From contig JANWYD010000020.1 in the NCBI GenBank assembly GCA_025057155.1, positions 36,626 through 100,625 on the forward strand: DNA of 64,000 nucleotides, given 5' to 3'. Every line of letters starts with the position of its first letter. Position 1 is the stretch's first letter. A program made the position numbers and the translations under genes. This document shows, one piece after another, positions 57,107 to 64,000 of this stretch. The notes under the pieces were generated by a model. It made no database searches and was not told the DNA's origin. It was given only the letters and a program-made list of their open reading frames with translations. This DNA is from Chloroflexaceae bacterium (GTDB lineage: Bacteria > Chloroflexota > Chloroflexia > Chloroflexales > Chloroflexaceae).

Positions 57107-57463
57107 CTACATATCTTCCCCTGTCTGCAACATACGCTCGCGGAAGTGCGGCGTCAGCGCCTCCAGGGGTTTGAGATCGACGGGAAAGGCGCTGAGCTTG
57201 CTTGCTTCGGCGATGGCGCGATAGTAATCTTCCGGGGCCAGACCGGCGACCGCCAGATCGATATCCGAATCGGCGGTGAAGCGGTTCCGCGCCAGCGAGC
57301 CAAACAGCACCACGCGACTCGCGCCGAACCGCTGCCGAAGCATCGCGGCAATCGCCTCGGCATCGGCTCGGGCCTGTCGTGCCAGGCGGCGGTCGCGCGC
57401 CAGAGCGGCCGTCTCACGTCTCCGCCAGTAGGAAGGATCTTCATGCTCTTTCCCGGTCGTCAT
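57107..57463 (-). CDS. MNT-type minimal nucleotidyltransferase
   Basis: 118 residues. FGASRVVLFGSLARNRFTADSDIDLAVAGL carries the GS-x10-D-x-D nucleotidyltransferase motif; LSAFPVDLKPLE gives the third Asp. N-terminal arginine-rich helix. In HEPN/MNT pairs, MNT AMPylates and silences the HEPN RNase; here it is encoded upstream of the HEPN gene. TATAAT lies 6 bp before the ATG (57470-57475), suggesting a leaderless transcript. Confidence 0.85.
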   Translation of the reverse strand: MTTGKEHEDPSYWRRRETAALARDRRLARQARADAEAIAAMLRQRFGASRVVLFGSLARNRFTADSDIDLAVAGLAPEDYYRAIAEASKLSAFPVDLKPLEALTPHFRERMLQTGEDM

Positions 57464-57469
57464 GCGTTG

Positions 57470-57475
57470 ATTATA
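57470..57475 (-). promoter_or_regulatory. -10 box of a leaderless MNT transcript
   Basis: TATAAT on the minus strand 6 bp upstream of the ATG at 57463; a start at the A of ATG is expected. No good -35. Confidence 0.45.
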
Positions 57476-57642
57476 CTACGGCGTTTCTCGTGTACGTGTT
57501 CCCATAAGACCCTGCACGTACTCACTGTAGAGGGCGCAGAGCTGCAAAGCGGCGAAGAACATCGCCAGAGCCTTGCGCCTCCGCGCCGTTGCGTCAACCG
57601 TTCTGCGAAATCCTGGTTGAGTCTCGAAAGGAGCTACGACCT

Positions 57643-59067
57643 ATGTCTCGCCGTCTGATCGCCACCCTCGGCGCGCTGGCCCTGCTGTGCAGCGGCGCCG
57701 CGCTGATGATCGCCCAGTCCGGCGCTTTCCGGCAGTTTTTGCCGTTCATCGTCTCCAGCACGCCTGTGCCAACGGCGCCGTCCCCTACCGCAGGCCCCAC
57801 CGCGACGCCCGGGGCATCGCCCAGCCCACGGCCGACCGCGACGCCCGGAGCATCGCCCAGCCCGGGCCCTACCGCAACACCGGTATCGGGCGCGCCGTTG
57901 CCGGTACCGCCCCCCGATGCCGCCAGCGCCCGCCTGCAAACGCCCCCCGGCTTCGCCGTGCGCCTCTTCGCCGCGGGGTTGCAGGGGCCGCGCCTGATGG
58001 CCGTTGGTCCTGATGGACAGCTCTATGTCGCCGAGCGGGGCGCCGGGCGCGTCATTCGCCTGCCCGACCGCAACAACGATGGGCTGGCCGATGGGGTGGA
58101 AGTGGTGGCGGCCGGGCTGAGCGGTGTGCATAGCCTGGCCTGGCGCGGCGCCGATCTGTACGCCGCTATGAACGACCGGGTAACACGCCTGCGCGACGGC
58201 AATGGCGACGGCGACGCCGCCGATCCCGGCGAGCAGACCGTGGTGGTGAGCGGCCTGCCTGGCGACGGCGGCCACACCTCGCGCACCGTGCACATCGGCC
58301 CCGACGACCGGCTCTATGTTGCGGTCGGGTCGAAGTGCAACATCCCTGTCGGCGGATGCAGCGAGGGTGATCCGCGGCGGGCGGCGGTGCTGCGCTACAA
58401 CCTCGACGGCAGCATTCCCGGCGATAATCCCTTCGCGAACGACCCCGACGAACGGCGGCGGGCGGTGTGGGCCGAAGGTCTGCGAAACAGCGTGGATTTC
58501 GTCTTTACCTCCGACGGACGCATGTGGGCCACGCACAACGGGAGCGACGGTCTGGGCGACGACCTGCCGCCTGAGGAGATCGTGATTGACGTGCAGCGCG
58601 GCCGGCACCACGGCTGGCCCTACTGCTACACGGCCGAACTGGGGGCCGTGCCCGACGGAGCGCGTGAGGTGCGCGACACGCGGGTGCCCCTCGACAGCCA
58701 GGTACCGAGTTGCGACGTTGTCGTTCCGGCCCGCTTCACCGACCTGGCGCACTACGCGCCGCTGGGGGCGGCCCTGTACCAGGCTGTCCATTTTCCGGCG
58801 GCCTACCGCGGCCACCTCTTCGTCGCCTACCACGGCTCCTGGGACTCGTCGACGCCACGTGATTGCCGGGTCCAGCGGATCATTGTCGAGAACGGACGCC
58901 CGGTGCGGGGCGAGGCGTTCCTCACTGGTTTCCGCGACAGCCCGAACCAGCAGTGCGGCGGGGCCTGGGGGCGCCCGGCAGGCGTCACCGTCGGCGCCGC
59001 GGGGGATCTGTACGTGTCCGACGATCGCAACGGGAACATCTACCGGATCGTGTATGTGGGCGGATGA
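57643..59067 (+). CDS. Secreted PQQ-dependent sugar dehydrogenase-like (aldose dehydrogenase)
   Basis: 474 residues from ATG 57643, GAAAGGAG upstream. N-terminal helix RLIATLGALALLCSGAALMIAQ exports it; a Pro/Thr linker with duplicated PTATPGASPSP at residues about 50-80 leads to a six-bladed propeller: GFAVRLFAAGLQGPRLMAVG, GDGGHTSRTVHIGPDDRLYVAVGS, WAEGLRNSVDFVF, HHGWPYC, and a C-terminal AGDLYVSDDRNGNIYRI. The HT-x2 histidine (GGHTSRT) is the expected PQQ base. Soluble-glucose-dehydrogenase (Asd-type) fold. Confidence 0.85.
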   Translation: MSRRLIATLGALALLCSGAALMIAQSGAFRQFLPFIVSSTPVPTAPSPTAGPTATPGASPSPRPTATPGASPSPGPTATPVSGAPLPVPPPDAASARLQTPPGFAVRLFAAGLQGPRLMAVGPDGQLYVAERGAGRVIRLPDRNNDGLADGVEVVAAGLSGVHSLAWRGADLYAAMNDRVTRLRDGNGDGDAADPGEQTVVVSGLPGDGGHTSRTVHIGPDDRLYVAVGSKCNIPVGGCSEGDPRRAAVLRYNLDGSIPGDNPFANDPDERRRAVWAEGLRNSVDFVFTSDGRMWATHNGSDGLGDDLPPEEIVIDVQRGRHHGWPYCYTAELGAVPDGAREVRDTRVPLDSQVPSCDVVVPARFTDLAHYAPLGAALYQAVHFPAAYRGHLFVAYHGSWDSSTPRDCRVQRIIVENGRPVRGEAFLTGFRDSPNQQCGGAWGRPAGVTVGAAGDLYVSDDRNGNIYRIVYVGG

Positions 59068-59087
59068 GACGGGAACGGTCCGCACGC

Positions 59088-59116
59088 TTGACATACATCG
59101 GATTTCGATGTATCGT
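59088..59116 (+). promoter_or_regulatory. Promoter with a PadR-type dyad
   Basis: TTGACA (59088-59093), 17-nt spacer, TATCGT (59111-59116). ATACATCG-GATTT-CGATGTAT (59093-59113) is a perfect 8-bp inverted repeat covering the spacer and the edges of both boxes. PadR regulators often bind ATGT/ACAT dyads over their own promoter. The padR gene lies 450 bp downstream, after the nested element at 59205-59525. Confidence 0.6.
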
Positions 59117-59204
59117 TAATCGCGGCGTGGGCTTTCGTAGCGCATCCAGCCGGCTTCGTCACAGTAAGAGCCGAGGAAGATAGTTTTTGGGAGAGCAAAA
59201 TACG

Positions 59205-59525
59205 CTCAGTGGTCTGTGAAGTGAGTTTCCTGCACTGCCGCCCCCCTCTCAGCCTCCCCCCGTGGGGAGGAGGCGTCAGGCGCTCTCCCCTGGCGGGTTT
59301 AAGGGCGGACAGAACACCCGAGCGAACACCGCCGCTACCGCATTGGGACGGCTCCGAGCACGGCTCTGGCCTCCCCTCTCCCGCGTGCGGGAGAGGGGCA
59401 GGGGGTGAGGGTGAAACGGCGCATCCCAACGCCATGAATCACGCTCATGCGTTCTGTCCGCCTCTAAACCCTGGCGGGAGAGGGTATGAGGGTTTAGCAA
59501 AAAACCCGGTTCACAGACTACTCAG
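59205..59525. mobile_element. 321-bp inverted-repeat element (family B, copy 2) with nested insertion
   Basis: Outer ends CTCAGTGGTCTGTGAA and, inverted, CTGAGTAGTCTGTGAA match 14 of 16; the flanking CTCAG occurs in the same orientation at both ends, suggesting a 5-bp target duplication. Internally it shares the CAGCCTCCCCCCG block with 33069-33219. A second element (59298-59468) is inserted in it. Confidence 0.65.
59298..59468. mobile_element. 171-bp element nested in family B copy, 10-bp target duplication
   Basis: Ends TTTAAGGGCGGACAGAAC (59298-59315) and, inverted, TTTAGAGGCGGACAGAAC (59468-59451) match 16 of 18. It is flanked by perfect direct repeats CCCTGGCGGG at 59288-59297 and 59469-59478. 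Removing the element and one repeat restores the palindrome CTCTCCC-CTGGC-GGGAGAG. Contains an inner hairpin (CTCTCCCGCGTGCGGGAGAG). No ORF, so non-autonomous. Confidence 0.8.
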
Positions 59526-59568
59526 GTTCGACCACGCGCCGGATGCGCTGTTTCCCCGGTGGTGTCAC

Positions 59569-59898
59569 ATGAACCTCAAAGGCAGTCTGCCGCTGCTGGT
59601 GCTGCACGTGCTGGCGCATGGCCCCAATCACGGGTACGCGATTGCCGCGACCATCCGCCGTCTTTCCGAGGGCGTCCTCGAGTTTCGCGAGGGCACGCTC
59701 TATCCCGCCCTTCACACACTCGAAGCACAGGGACTGATCGAGACCTTCGAGGAGGTCATCGCGGAGGGGCGCCCGCGGCGGATCTACCGGCTGACCGAAG
59801 CCGGCGCTCGCGCTCTGGAGCGCGAGCGCGCCGCCTGGCGCCAGTATAGCCGCGCCATTAACGCCGTACTCGACACCTTTCCGCGAGGTAGCCAGTGA
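59569..59898 (+). CDS. PadR-family transcriptional regulator
   Basis: 109 residues from ATG 59569; upstream sequence in frame lies in the repeat element and is not coding. Winged helix: LPLLVLHVLAHGPNHGYAIAATIRRL, EFREGTLYPALHTLEAQGLIETF and RIYRLTEAGARAL. Overlaps the next gene's GTG by 4 bp (GTGA). Typically represses a cotranscribed membrane protein. Probable own operator at 59093-59113. Confidence 0.9.
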   Translation: MNLKGSLPLLVLHVLAHGPNHGYAIAATIRRLSEGVLEFREGTLYPALHTLEAQGLIETFEEVIAEGRPRRIYRLTEAGARALERERAAWRQYSRAINAVLDTFPRGSQ

Positions 59899-61553
59899 AC
59901 GACGAGGTTGAGCGCTGGCTCGAGGCCGCGCTACGAGACGCGCCTGCCAGTCGCCGCGAGCGTCTGCGGGCCGAGATTACCGACCACCTGGAGGAGGCCA
60001 CGACCGCGTATCAGGCTCGCGGCCTCGACGAGGGCGCCGCTCGCGCTGCTGCTCTGGCCGACCTGGGCGACCCGCGCCTGACGGCTGCCGCCCTCCGTCG
60101 CTCCGCCCCCCGGCTCGCTCCGCCCCTCACAGCCGGCCCACGGCCCGCCTGGGCTGCGGTGCTCGCGCTGGCCCTGGTGTTGCTCGCCGCGCTGGCGCTC
60201 CACCGGCCGCTGGCGCTCGGCGCCGGCAGCGACGTGGGCCAGCTTACGGCGGTCGCTCTTATCGTGCAGATCGCCGCCCTGACAGTGGCATTGAGTCTCC
60301 CCCTCCTGTTCGACGACCTCGATCTGTCGCCGGGCGTCATGGTGATGCTCGGCGCCCATCTGGCGCTCAACCCGGTGGGATTGCTGCACAATGTCGGGCC
60401 CCTGGCGTCGCCCGACCTGCTGCCGCTCGCGGCGCAGCGGGCGGCGCTGGTCGGCGCCGCGGTGGGCATGCTGCATGGCCTGATCGTGGTGGGTCTGCGC
60501 CTGCCCGCCGCAGCGGTGACCCTCGTTTGCGGCGGGTGTATCGCCCTCTGGCTGCTGGGGCGTCCGGCAATCAACGACATGGCCCTGAGCTCCGAGGCCC
60601 GCAGGGTAATGCTTGCGCCAAGCCTCATGCTGCTCGCCGGCGCCTGGTTGGCGCTATGCCTCTTCGCGCTGGCGGCGGCCCGGGTCTGGCCGTCGTTCGC
60701 GCCGCCACCGCGCGCCGCCCCCACCCATCGCGATCGCTTCGCCGATGTATGGCACGGGGCCTGTCTCGGCCTCCCGCTCATCGTAACCCTGGGGTTTGTG
60801 CGCCTGAGTTGGGGCAGCGCGCCGAGCCTGCTTGTCCTCGCCCTGATCACCGCGGGCACAGTGGCAGCCGTGCTCTGGACCTACAGCCCCGCCGAGGGGG
60901 AGATTCAACGCCGACGGGTCAGGCGGCTGCTGTGGGCGATCCCTATATTCCCCGCGCTGCTGGCGCTGATCCTGCTCTGGCCGGACCAGTACCGGTCCGC
61001 GCCGGGTCTCGGCATGTGGCTCCTGATCCTGCTGCTTCCGGCGACACTGGTCGCGCTGGCAGCAGCCGTAATCCTGCGCGGTCTCTGGGCGGGCCGGGGT
61101 CGGGCGTGGCTCTGGCCGGCGCGTCCGCCGCGCCGGGCGGCAGGGTGGCGGATCGCCGCTATGGCTCTGGGCGCGGGACTGGCGGCCGCGCTGGGCGCGT
61201 GCGCAGGCTTGCAGGGACTGCGCGACAACACCTTCGTCCACGCCACGGCCTTCTACACCCTGCTGCCCCTGGCGGGCCTGGTGATCGGCGGGCAACATCT
61301 GTTGCCTACCGGTCTGCGTCCCATTGGCGCGCTGCTCGGCGGCCTGGCGGCGGCGGTCGTGACTCCGATGAGCAGCGACAACCTGGACACGGGACCGGTG
61401 GCGCTCCTGCTCGCGGCGCTGTTTGCCGCCCTCTGGCGGCTCGCCCTGCCCCCGCCGCGCCCTGTCGCCGCCAGCGAAACCGGCGCGCCGGAAGGCGGGA
61501 CGCTCCCGGCCGGAGCCGATAAACTGCACCGCCGGCTCGAAATGGTGCGTTGA
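59895..61553 (+). CDS. HAAS (permease prefix) domain fused to an RbsC-like membrane protein
   Basis: 552 residues from GTG 59895. Residues 1-75 are a HAAS/permease-prefix domain (WLEAALRDAPASRRERLRAEITDHLEEA, LADLGDP). Then about 8-10 transmembrane helices; the first half (DDLDLSPGVMVMLGAHLALN, AAVGMLHGLIVVGLRLPAAA, VTLVCGGCIALWLLGRPAIN) follows the ribose-type BPD_transp_2 permease pattern, and the second half (HATAFYTLLPLAGLVIGGQH) resembles the matching C-terminal region. Coupled to PadR by a 4-bp overlap. No ATPase or binding protein nearby, so an exporter or regulator role is unclear. Confidence 0.75.
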   Translation: MNDEVERWLEAALRDAPASRRERLRAEITDHLEEATTAYQARGLDEGAARAAALADLGDPRLTAAALRRSAPRLAPPLTAGPRPAWAAVLALALVLLAALALHRPLALGAGSDVGQLTAVALIVQIAALTVALSLPLLFDDLDLSPGVMVMLGAHLALNPVGLLHNVGPLASPDLLPLAAQRAALVGAAVGMLHGLIVVGLRLPAAAVTLVCGGCIALWLLGRPAINDMALSSEARRVMLAPSLMLLAGAWLALCLFALAAARVWPSFAPPPRAAPTHRDRFADVWHGACLGLPLIVTLGFVRLSWGSAPSLLVLALITAGTVAAVLWTYSPAEGEIQRRRVRRLLWAIPIFPALLALILLWPDQYRSAPGLGMWLLILLLPATLVALAAAVILRGLWAGRGRAWLWPARPPRRAAGWRIAAMALGAGLAAALGACAGLQGLRDNTFVHATAFYTLLPLAGLVIGGQHLLPTGLRPIGALLGGLAAAVVTPMSSDNLDTGPVALLLAALFAALWRLALPPPRPVAASETGAPEGGTLPAGADKLHRRLEMVR

Positions 61554-61584
61554 AGAGAGATCTACAAATGCCAGCGACGTGCCG

Positions 61585-62406
61585 CTACTGCCCAGCTCCC
61601 GCATCGCCGCCGGCACGCCCCTCGCGCCAGGCGGCGATGCGCGCCGCGGCCCAGGCCGCGTCGGCGGGGGGCAGCGGCGGGGGCGGCGGGGGACGCTGGT
61701 AGTCAACGCGCAGCGCGTAGGCGCCGAGTTCGTAGACGCGGGCCAGGGCCGCCCCCAGGTCGATCGCCGCATCAGGGTCGGGGGCCTGCAGGGGCACGGG
61801 CACACGGGGCAGCGGATCGCCCAGGTTGATCGGCCAGATCTCCACCTGTGGGCGCAGGGCCGCCCGGCTGAGGAAGATGAAATAGGGCGCTGGCGGCAAT
61901 TCGGTGTCGATCGGCCAGCGCACGCCGCGCCGCAGCAGATCGATCTCGAGCAGATGCACCGGTGAGCGCAGCAGGTCGCGCCGTTTGCGCTGGTAAGCCT
62001 CGAAACTCTCGGTGCCGGCGCGCTTGTTGGCCGGCGAGAGGAGCTCGATCACCGTCACCAGCGTCTCATCGCCAACGCGACGCACCTCAATGCGCTGGGT
62101 CTTCGCCGGAACCTCCGGCTCGGCCAGGGTGGTCACCCCGATAAGCGGCGCCACGATGGGTGACGACGTCTCCCGTGACGGCGCGACCGGCTCACGCAAC
62201 TGCACCGCCACGTCCGGCTTGACCGCGCTCACTTCGCCGATGGCGATATCCTCGTAGGTGACATAGGGGGCAAGCACGGCCACGTAACGCGGGATCAGTT
62301 GGGGCTGGAGTTGGGCGCGCAGCTCGGTGGCCAGATTGGCGTGGACATCTTCCCAGAGTTCGGGCGCCTCGAGATACGGGTCCATCCCCGGAAATGGTGA
62401 GGGCAT
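61585..62406 (-). CDS. DUF4058-family protein
   Basis: 273 residues. Starts MPSPFPGMDPYLEAPELWEDVHANLATELR and continues LQPQLIPRYVAVLAPYVTYED, VIELLSPANKRAGTESFEAYQRKRRDLLRSPVHLLEIDLLRRG; these are the family hallmarks. Known in Chloroflexota and Cyanobacteria and sometimes grouped with Uma2/PD-(D/E)XK-like proteins. Function unknown. C-terminal tail is Pro-rich. Confidence 0.85.
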   Translation of the reverse strand: MPSPFPGMDPYLEAPELWEDVHANLATELRAQLQPQLIPRYVAVLAPYVTYEDIAIGEVSAVKPDVAVQLREPVAPSRETSSPIVAPLIGVTTLAEPEVPAKTQRIEVRRVGDETLVTVIELLSPANKRAGTESFEAYQRKRRDLLRSPVHLLEIDLLRRGVRWPIDTELPPAPYFIFLSRAALRPQVEIWPINLGDPLPRVPVPLQAPDPDAAIDLGAALARVYELGAYALRVDYQRPPPPPPLPPADAAWAAARIAAWREGRAGGDAGAGQ

Positions 62407-62454
62407 AACCCACCTGCCTGCTCATGCTGTGGGATGATTGTAGCACGAAGTGGA

Positions 62455-62490
62455 GCATATTATTTTGGATTGTGGATTGCTGTCTCTATT
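62455..62490 (-). repeat. AT-rich dispersed repeat (family D), fragment
   Basis: ATTATTTTGGATTGTGGATTG is the reverse complement of the AT-rich core. The rest of the 236-bp gap shows no gene. Confidence 0.5.
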
Positions 62491-62642
62491 GCTCCCGCCG
62501 ACGCTCATCGAGCCGGCGAGCGACATCAGTGTCGGATGGCGCTGGTTGAGCCGTGGCAAGCAATCCGCGCGCCCGGCTCAACGTCGGTGGGCGCGTTGTC
62601 AACTCAGGACCAGCGGGCGCCAGGGTCTTGAGCACGTCGTCC

Positions 62643-63605
62643 CTACCCACCTGCCGCCAGCCAGGCAGCCACGCGCGCGGCCAGGTCCGGCGGCAGGTCG
62701 TGGCCGATGCCGGGGAGCATCTCGACCGTCACCGGCACGCCTCGGGCGGCCAGCCAGGCCGCCTGCGGTCCGGCGCGCTCCGCAACGAGTTGATCGCGTT
62801 CGCCGACCAGCCACAGCACCCGCGGGGCCGCGGCCCGCAGCGCCGACGCATCGAGCGTGGCCAGCGTCTCATCGCGCAGCGCCCCGGCGACGCCGACCAT
62901 GTAGGAAGCGGGGATGGCTCCGGTGAGGGCCAGGGTCAGCGCCGCCCGCGCGCCATTAGAGAAGCCGCCCAGCAGGAGCCGGGCGGGGTCCGCGGCGCCC
63001 TCGGCCACCAGTTCGCCCAGGTGGAGAGCGACATCGGCCCGGGCACGGGCATCGTCGGACCAGTGGCCGCCGGCCATGCCGGCGAGTTGCAAGGACTGCG
63101 GCGCCGCCACCAGCCAGCCCTGCGCCGCCAGGGGCTCCCAGGCCGGCAGCGTCTCCTCAGCCGTTCCATCGTAGCCGTGCAGGACCAGCGCCAGCGGCGC
63201 GGGGCGAGTCGCCGGAGCGGCGACGAGGCGGCGGGGCTGGCAATGCACCTCGGCCGCCGCGCGGCGGCGCGCGCACTCGTCCAGCACCGCCTCCAGGGCC
63301 GGATCGCCCTGAAGGGCCTGAAGATCGGGGTCGAAGCGCAGGCGCTGCTCCGCCCACCACAGCCCCTGCCGCAGCCCCTCCTCTAGCGCCCCCAGGGCCT
63401 CCTCGCGACGCCCGAGCAGCGTCAGAAAACAGGCGCGCCAGAAGATCACCGTGGCGGCTTCAGCCGGCTCGGCGGGACGGATCGGAGCCAGCAGGGCCAG
63501 CGCCTCGGACCAGGCGCCCTGCTTGTAGAGGGCGAAGACCTGCGCACGCAGGTCGGTGATGGGTAAGGGTGCCGGTTGGCCCGGTGTCTGGCGTTCATCT
63601 GGCAT
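62643..63605 (-). CDS. Alpha/beta hydrolase with N-terminal helical (TPR-like) domain
   Basis: 320 residues. About 1-110 is helical (LRAQVFALYKQGAWSEALALL, ACFLTLLGRREEALGALEEGL), TPR-like. The rest is a carboxylesterase/phospholipase-type hydrolase: LVLHGYDGTAEETLPAWEPLA, nucleophile LLGGFSNGARAALTLAL, Asp in WLVGERDQLV and His in PGIGHDLPPD. Substrate unknown. Confidence 0.82.
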   Translation of the reverse strand: MPDERQTPGQPAPLPITDLRAQVFALYKQGAWSEALALLAPIRPAEPAEAATVIFWRACFLTLLGRREEALGALEEGLRQGLWWAEQRLRFDPDLQALQGDPALEAVLDECARRRAAAEVHCQPRRLVAAPATRPAPLALVLHGYDGTAEETLPAWEPLAAQGWLVAAPQSLQLAGMAGGHWSDDARARADVALHLGELVAEGAADPARLLLGGFSNGARAALTLALTGAIPASYMVGVAGALRDETLATLDASALRAAAPRVLWLVGERDQLVAERAGPQAAWLAARGVPVTVEMLPGIGHDLPPDLAARVAAWLAAGG

Positions 63606-63751
63606 GGCGTGATTTCCCCCTTTGGACCAGTGATCCGTAAAATTCGACAGGCTCTCGCAGGCCGCCCGCGCAATGTTTTCGGATTGTTAACCGCAGAGGA
63701 GCAGAGGACACGGAGAGCCGCAGAGTCTATTCACACATCTATCCATTCTAA

Positions 63752-64000
63752 CCGACCTGGCCACGCGTGCCGGGCGTCCACGCGCCGACGAGACGCCCGC
63801 CGGCAGGGAAGGTTGATGGTGTTCACATCGTGCCCGGCCCGGGGGCGACGGCGGCCCGCCCGCGCCCGGCCCGGAACGCGGCTGCGGCCTGGATCGCCGC
63901 GCAGACCGGCCTCTTTCGCGTGTATTCGCCCTCCTACAGCCTGCCGCTCGATGACGGCCTGCAGCACGTGGACGGCGTCAACCCGCTGCACCTCGCCGCT
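63752..64000 (+). pseudogene. Fragment of a YfhO-like membrane glycosyltransferase-type protein (runs off the window)
   Basis: The frame opens after TAA at 63749-63751 and has no good start. From about 63890 it reads AAAWIAAQTGLFRVYSPSYS and then LPLDDGLQHVDGVNPLHLAA, matching the soluble domain that follows the helices in YfhO-like proteins. The expected membrane part is missing on the left, so this is an N-truncated fragment or a gene broken upstream of the window edge. The upstream 146 bp contain a CCGCAGAGGAGCAGAGGAC stretch but no gene. Confidence 0.5.

Noticed and set aside
57634..59094. 486-residue minus-strand frame opposite the sugar dehydrogenase
   Set aside because: No motif; the plus strand has signal, ribosome-binding site and propeller motifs.

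Overview
The window is high-G+C bacterial chromosome that looks like a member of the Chloroflexota, probably class Chloroflexia (Roseiflexus/Chloroflexus-type). This is an inference from gene content: a giant DUF2298 'YYY' membrane protein, DUF4058 and Uma2-type proteins, Pro/Thr-linked extracellular proteins, a PT-rich secreted sugar dehydrogenase, an etfBA/acyl-CoA dehydrogenase cluster and many dispersed intergenic palindromes. There is no rRNA and no complete autonomous transposon. Both window edges cut genes.

Layout. 1-4.1 kb: end of an Eis-like acetyltransferase, a glycosyltransferase, murJ and rpsT. 4.3-8.4 kb: holA, a membrane protein with a ligand-less M28 peptidase fold, and a secreted PPC-domain protein. 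8.9-11.5 kb: aroF and aroH, read leftward from a sigma70-type promoter through a leader with an aromatic-rich leader peptide and an attenuator hairpin; an ANTAR response regulator lies just upstream. 11.7-24.9 kb: O-methyltransferase, a PhoR/PhoB-like pair, tRNA-Pro(UGG), a histone-deacetylase-family hydrolase with hisH-hisA, a coiled-coil protein, an RNA methyltransferase, a TIM-barrel protein, trmD with a lipase-like hydrolase, a GNAT protein and miaA. 25-36 kb: RDD protein, histidine phosphatase, amidohydrolase, MFS transporter, DUF2298 protein, secreted propeller protein. 36-39 kb: metY-metX under a SAM-I riboswitch. 39-44.3 kb: Uma2 protein and smc interrupted by an intein in its Walker A motif. 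44.4-49.3 kb: aapJQMP amino-acid ABC transporter. 49.5-56.2 kb: M24 peptidase, panE-like reductase, FHA/zinc-ribbon protein, acyl-CoA dehydrogenase, etfB-etfA. 56.4-64 kb: a split HEPN/MNT pair, a sugar dehydrogenase, PadR plus a HAAS/RbsC-like membrane protein, DUF4058, a hydrolase and an edge fragment.

The most interesting items are: (1) a 256-residue class 1 intein without a recognisable homing endonuclease, placed exactly between Lys and Ser of the SMC P-loop; (2) an attenuation system for aroH-aroF, with a 27-residue peptide carrying six Phe/Tyr in eight residues, an antiterminator arm that overlaps its 3' codons, and a terminator-like hairpin; (3) a 171-bp element with inverted ends and a perfect 10-bp target duplication, nested inside another inverted-repeat element in the padR leader, where removal restores a palindrome; (4) several families of dispersed intergenic palindromes, one of which separates the MNT and HEPN genes.

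Gene-level functions rest on family motifs read by eye. No database search was possible. Start codons were moved downstream from the longest open frame wherever a Shine-Dalgarno sequence or family length supported it.
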